Part shown: positions 60,831 to 64,000 of the stretch, in pieces | Numbering within the stretch: the first letter of the stretch is position 1 | Layout of the letters: each line of letters begins with the position of its first letter | Assembly: GCA_019454045.1 (NCBI GenBank) | Contig: SKCR01037592.1 | Coordinates: 124,001 to 188,000 of the forward strand | DNA from: Zanthoxylum bungeanum | Taxonomy: Eukaryota; Streptophyta; Magnoliopsida; Sapindales; Rutaceae | Length of the DNA stretch: 64,000 nucleotides | Reading direction: 5' to 3' | The notes under the pieces: model-generated | Databases searched by the model: none | Told to the model about the DNA's origin: nothing | The model's input: the letters and a program-made list of their open reading frames with translations, nothing else | Made by a program: the position numbers and the translations under genes

Positions 60831-63069
60831 CTTGATTAAGCATGAAATTGATTTAGGGTAAAATTTGGGTAAAATTGATTGATTGAGTATGCTTGAATGA
60901 TGATAACTTGGAGTTATATGTGATCAATTTGATGAAAATTGAATTGGATTAATTTTCCCCAAACTAGTAGGCTTGGCCGAAAGTTGTAGTATGCCCTAAT
61001 GTCATGGTAATTTTGTTTTTTGATCATTGGATGAGTTGGAAGACATGGGATAAATTGATTTAGGATTTAATTGGATTGAAATCGAAATCGATTTATAAAA
61101 CCCTAAATTGCTGTGACATGTATAGCATGGAAATGAATTGTTTTTTTGATTCAATAATGTTGGACATGTGTTGATGATGAAAGCATGATTAATTAGTGTA
61201 ATTGGTATTTTGGAAATGTTAATTTGACTAATTAATTATGGCTAATACACTTTAGTTAATTAAATTATGAATTTTGGAATTTTGGAATTTAATTAATTGG
61301 GCTAAATTTGGAATTGGGCTTATAAAGTTGTATTTGGGCTTAATGGGCTTGGTTGGGCCAAGTTTGGTTTAGGTTAATTGGTTGGATCCAATTGGGCCTG
61401 AAACCATTTCCACAAAGTCCAAATATGATTAAATGGGCCTTTATAATTTTAATTGGGCCTAAATTGATTTTTGGCAAATGGTGATTCCTTATTGGGCTTT
61501 GGTTTCCAAAGTCCATGCCTTATAAATTAATTGAAAGCTCATTGGACTTTAATTAAATTGACATTGATGTTAATTGGGCTTTGAGACCCATAATGATTAG
61601 ATTTAGAATCTAAGTCGCAAAAGGCTCATTAAAAAGTGTAATTATTTAATTTGGAATTAAATAAAGAATTAGTATTGAATACAAATTAAATTGGATTTAA
61701 TGTTGTAGTGTGATATAATTCGAGAATTCGTACTTTGAGTACTTATTCTTAAAACGAGTTTGACTCGCGCAAATCGTTGTTTGATCATTAGATGGTCATT
61801 AATTTCAGATTAATTAATTGGATTAGATTGATTGATAACATGCTTTGTGTGAATACATGGATGCGATGTATGAATAATGTATATCAGATGGATATTAGAT
61901 GGGCGAGGGCAATTTTGGAAATTGTTGTAATAAATTTAGAATTTATTAAATTGGACCTGCGTGTCCAGCCTATTACCTCTTGATTCTTTGTATTTCTCTT
62001 CTCACCTATTCCCCTCAATGTAAATAAGGTTTCTTTAGAAGTGCTATGCAATTGGGTAGAAGTAAGATTTGTGCTAGCGGGAGAGAGGAAATGGAGAGAT
62101 TTGTTCTAGGAACAAGTTGTTTTAAATATCCATCCGCTTATCATTATTAATGTATTTATCGCGCCTTATTATGCTTTTAGAATGTATTTTTAAGGGTGTA
62201 TGATGAGACCTAATTAAAGATAATTAATTGGTTGCCAATTACGCGAAAAACCCTCAATAAATATTAAGCGTTTTTCCTTCCATTGAATGATTTATTTTCA
62301 AGATCCAAGATTAGCACTGGTTTGTTGGCCAAAGTCAAGACCTCTGTCCATCGCGGATGTGTTTGAATCATAAAGGCTTTGTTCCATATCGTATGTCTTG
62401 TCCAAGTTGTGATTTGTTGGCCAAAGTCAAGATCACTTCTTGTCCATCGACATCGATTACGAAGCTTTCCAAAGTCAATGGGTACCGCTTAACTGGAATC
62501 ATTAAGTTTGTTGTGCCAAAGCCAAGGCTTAATTGATTCAGAGGAAAAAGGTTAGGGAATATATTAGATATATTGGTATATATTAGATATGTGTTTCGGA
62601 TTTGGATGTCCACCTACTGGATCTAGGAATTGGATGAGATCCAATTGATCTTAGAGATCTACCTAGTTGATGTATTAGTTAAATATCAGTAACGGGAACC
62701 TAGCCCACTAGGAAACTAGGTTTCCCGAGTAATCAACAGAGGGTTAGAGGCTCGCCGAAAAATAGTGGGAGCAAGTATTAAATTTGCAATTTCGTTTAGA
62801 TACTTGCCAATACGCGCTCATTTCAATTTTTTGTAATTTAAATATATTTATTAGTTGAACTAATATTTAATCGTTGTTTTAATTAAACAGTTGGACTGTA
62901 TTCAAACTACTTCAAATTATAGTTGATTATATAATTGGATTATAGTAATCAATATATATTTTAATTTAACCAATCAAATTATAGTTGATTATATAGTTAG
63001 ATTATAGTAATCATTATATTTGATAGTACCCGAAATCGTTGATTGGATAGTTGGACTATTGGAATCAAG
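60831..63069 (+). other. Nest-6 leader (primer site to gag)
   Basis: About 2.2 kb with no credible gene. Ten TGGGCY motifs lie at 61297-61580. Copies of TTGTTGGCCAAAGTCAAG occur near 62322 and 62415, with weaker ones near 62509 (TTGTTGTGCCAAAGCCAAGG). The CGCCGAAAAATAGTGGGAG block is near 62753. Units like TATAGTTGATTATATAATTGG follow near 62925-63060. Confidence 0.75.
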
Positions 63070-64000
63070 ATAAATGAAAGATTAGCGTTTAAAACATAAT
63101 CCTGAGAGAAAATGTCTTTAAGCGGCTTTAATTTTCAGATTAGAAATAGAACCTCAGGATAGTCCTGGGAACTGAGAAGTTATTCTATTTGATAGAAAAA
63201 CCTCTTGGACCTAAGCTCGGAGTTGAGCAAATAGTAGAACATGATCTTTGGAAGATTCACGTGATGATAACTTTAGTGCTCAATCTTTTATGCTTAATGC
63301 AATGACACTTTAATTTCTTCATCAGAATTAAGGATTAGATCCTTATACCATGATGATGAAATTAAAGATATTCATAGATTTATTTTTAAATCTTAGAAGT
63401 ACAAATTGCAAAAGAAGCTCTTTTCGCTCACGTATGTCAGAAGGTACATCTGTCGAGCACTAGGTGTCGCAGATGATTGCTGACAACAATCAGCTAGGTT
63501 AGCTGGGCATTACCTACCTGGCCGAGACTACCAAAGATTTGATCTTATAGTCTTTACTCGAAAGTTGGGACAGGTTCATTATGAATCAAGAGTAAACTCT
63601 TTTAGAGTTGATGGCTATACTCTAGGAGGCAGAGCCAGATCTTCTAAAAGGGCAAAGGCAAAATCATCACAGTCTTCTAGGAAGACAAAGGACATATCCT
63701 AAAATGTCTGCCTAAACTGTGGCAAACGGGGTCACTGGATGCGTGACTGTCGTATGGACAAGGCAGACATGAAGGAAGTGAAGGTGGGGCAAGGCTACGG
63801 CTTCAAATATGTTTGTCATAAACATGTTTGCTATTAGTTTCAAAAATTGGATTTTTGATACTAGATGTGGTACATTTATATGTACTGATATGCATAATCT
63901 GCTGATTAGCAGGATACTGACTTCAGTTGAGATTTATCTGCGAATCGGAAATGGGACGAGAGTCGCTGTTTTAACCGTAGAAACCTAAATTTAGGAACTA
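63070..64000 (+). pseudogene. Nest-6 gag and protease start (broken, continues past edge)
   Basis: The expected gag start reads ATA instead of ATG (near 63070), and stops follow soon after. The zinc knuckle is intact at 63709-63750: CLNCGKRGHWMRDC, spacing CX2CX4HX4C, the best knuckle of the nested block. The protease active-site motif at 63857-63865 reads DTR where DTG is needed, within WIFDTRCGTFIC. This copy therefore would not give a working polyprotein. Confidence 0.83.

Larger units (their letters stand above)
16998..64000 (-). mobile_element. Nest-1: outermost Ty1/copia retrotransposon, split by three insertions
   Basis: A minus-strand element visible as pieces 16998-21297, 30668-31132 and 49998-50030; the rest, including gag and the 5' LTR, must lie beyond the right edge. 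The 3' LTR (16998-18856) is followed by the pol end, reverse transcriptase and integrase up to 21297. Nest-2 interrupts integrase, Nest-3 interrupts the protease end, and Nest-5 interrupts the protease 33 bp further on. Duplicated target bases on both sides of Nest-2 and Nest-3 prove that the pieces belong together. The pieces carry more damage than Nest-4, as expected for the oldest layer. Confidence 0.88.
50031..64000 (-). mobile_element. Nest-5: Ty1/copia element inside Nest-1, cut by Nest-6
   Basis: 3' LTR 50031-51992, internal 51993-57965, and the first 891 bp of its 5' LTR (57966-58856). The LTR then breaks off where Nest-6 begins, and its remaining part should lie beyond 64000. The primer site next to 57966 matches initiator Met tRNA perfectly. 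LTR ends and internal order match the other members. Coding parts are badly decayed. Confidence 0.87.
58857..64000 (+). mobile_element. Nest-6: Ty1/copia element in opposite orientation inside the Nest-5 LTR
   Basis: 5' LTR 58857-60817, perfect primer site 60819-60830, leader to about 63069, then gag and the start of protease running off the right edge. It is the only member on the + strand. Its LTR is most like that of Nest-5. The rest of pol and its 3' LTR are outside the window, so its completeness cannot be judged. Confidence 0.9.

Noticed and set aside
16998..64000. Possible assembly artefact (repeated collapsed or duplicated copies)
   Set aside because: Distinct LTR subtypes, different target duplications for each insertion, and reading frames that resume across insertions are hard to produce by misassembly.
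1..64000. tRNA, rRNA or other structural RNA genes
   Set aside because: I found only the primer-site fragments complementary to initiator Met tRNA; no full cloverleaf or rRNA-like segment was noticed by eye.

Overview
This window looks like nuclear DNA of a dicotyledonous plant. The evidence is AT-rich intergenic sequence, an intron with GT..AG borders in a LATERAL ORGAN BOUNDARIES (LBD) gene, a plant-only S1-type secreted protein gene, and very dense LTR retrotransposons. I cannot name the species. Nothing bacterial, organellar or CRISPR-like is visible.

Layout. Bases 1-4351 hold two Ty3/gypsy-type LTRs in opposite orientations, one inserted about 230 bp upstream of the other. Bases 4352-7349 are the first gene-bearing part, with a two-exon LBD gene (5298-6516, + strand). 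A decayed plant transposon fragment (Transposase_28-like) lies at 7350-7880. Bases 7951-14659 are a complete but dead Ty1/copia element on the + strand, with 993-bp LTRs at both ends and gag, protease, integrase, reverse transcriptase and RNase H still in order. A small gene for an S1 self-incompatibility-homologue secreted protein follows at 15190-15651 (+). A GGAACC-rich patch and a TA microsatellite close the non-nested part.

From 16998 to the right edge, everything I can see is one nested block of six related Ty1/copia retrotransposons, here called Nest-1 to Nest-6. Nest-1 (minus) is the outermost and is split three times. Nest-2 (21298-30667, minus), Nest-3 (31133-49997, minus) and Nest-5 (50031 to beyond the window, minus) all sit inside it. 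Nest-4 (33423-42458, minus) sits inside the RNase H region of Nest-3. Nest-6 (58857 to beyond the window, plus) sits inside the 5' LTR of Nest-5. The boundaries rest on LTR ends (TG..CA), initiator-Met-tRNA primer sites next to the 5' LTRs, polypurine tracts next to the 3' LTRs, and target-site duplications for three insertions (ATATA, CCCCG, TAGAC/TAGAG).

The only plausible working host genes are the LBD transcription factor and the S1-like protein. All retroelement coding regions carry stops, frameshifts or deletions. Nest-4 is the best preserved of the nested elements, but it has lost everything between gag and the end of integrase, with a short duplication at the junction. The elements share a leader of about 2.2 kb between primer site and gag, which holds a dispersed 18-bp repeat and a dense cluster of TGGGCY motifs.
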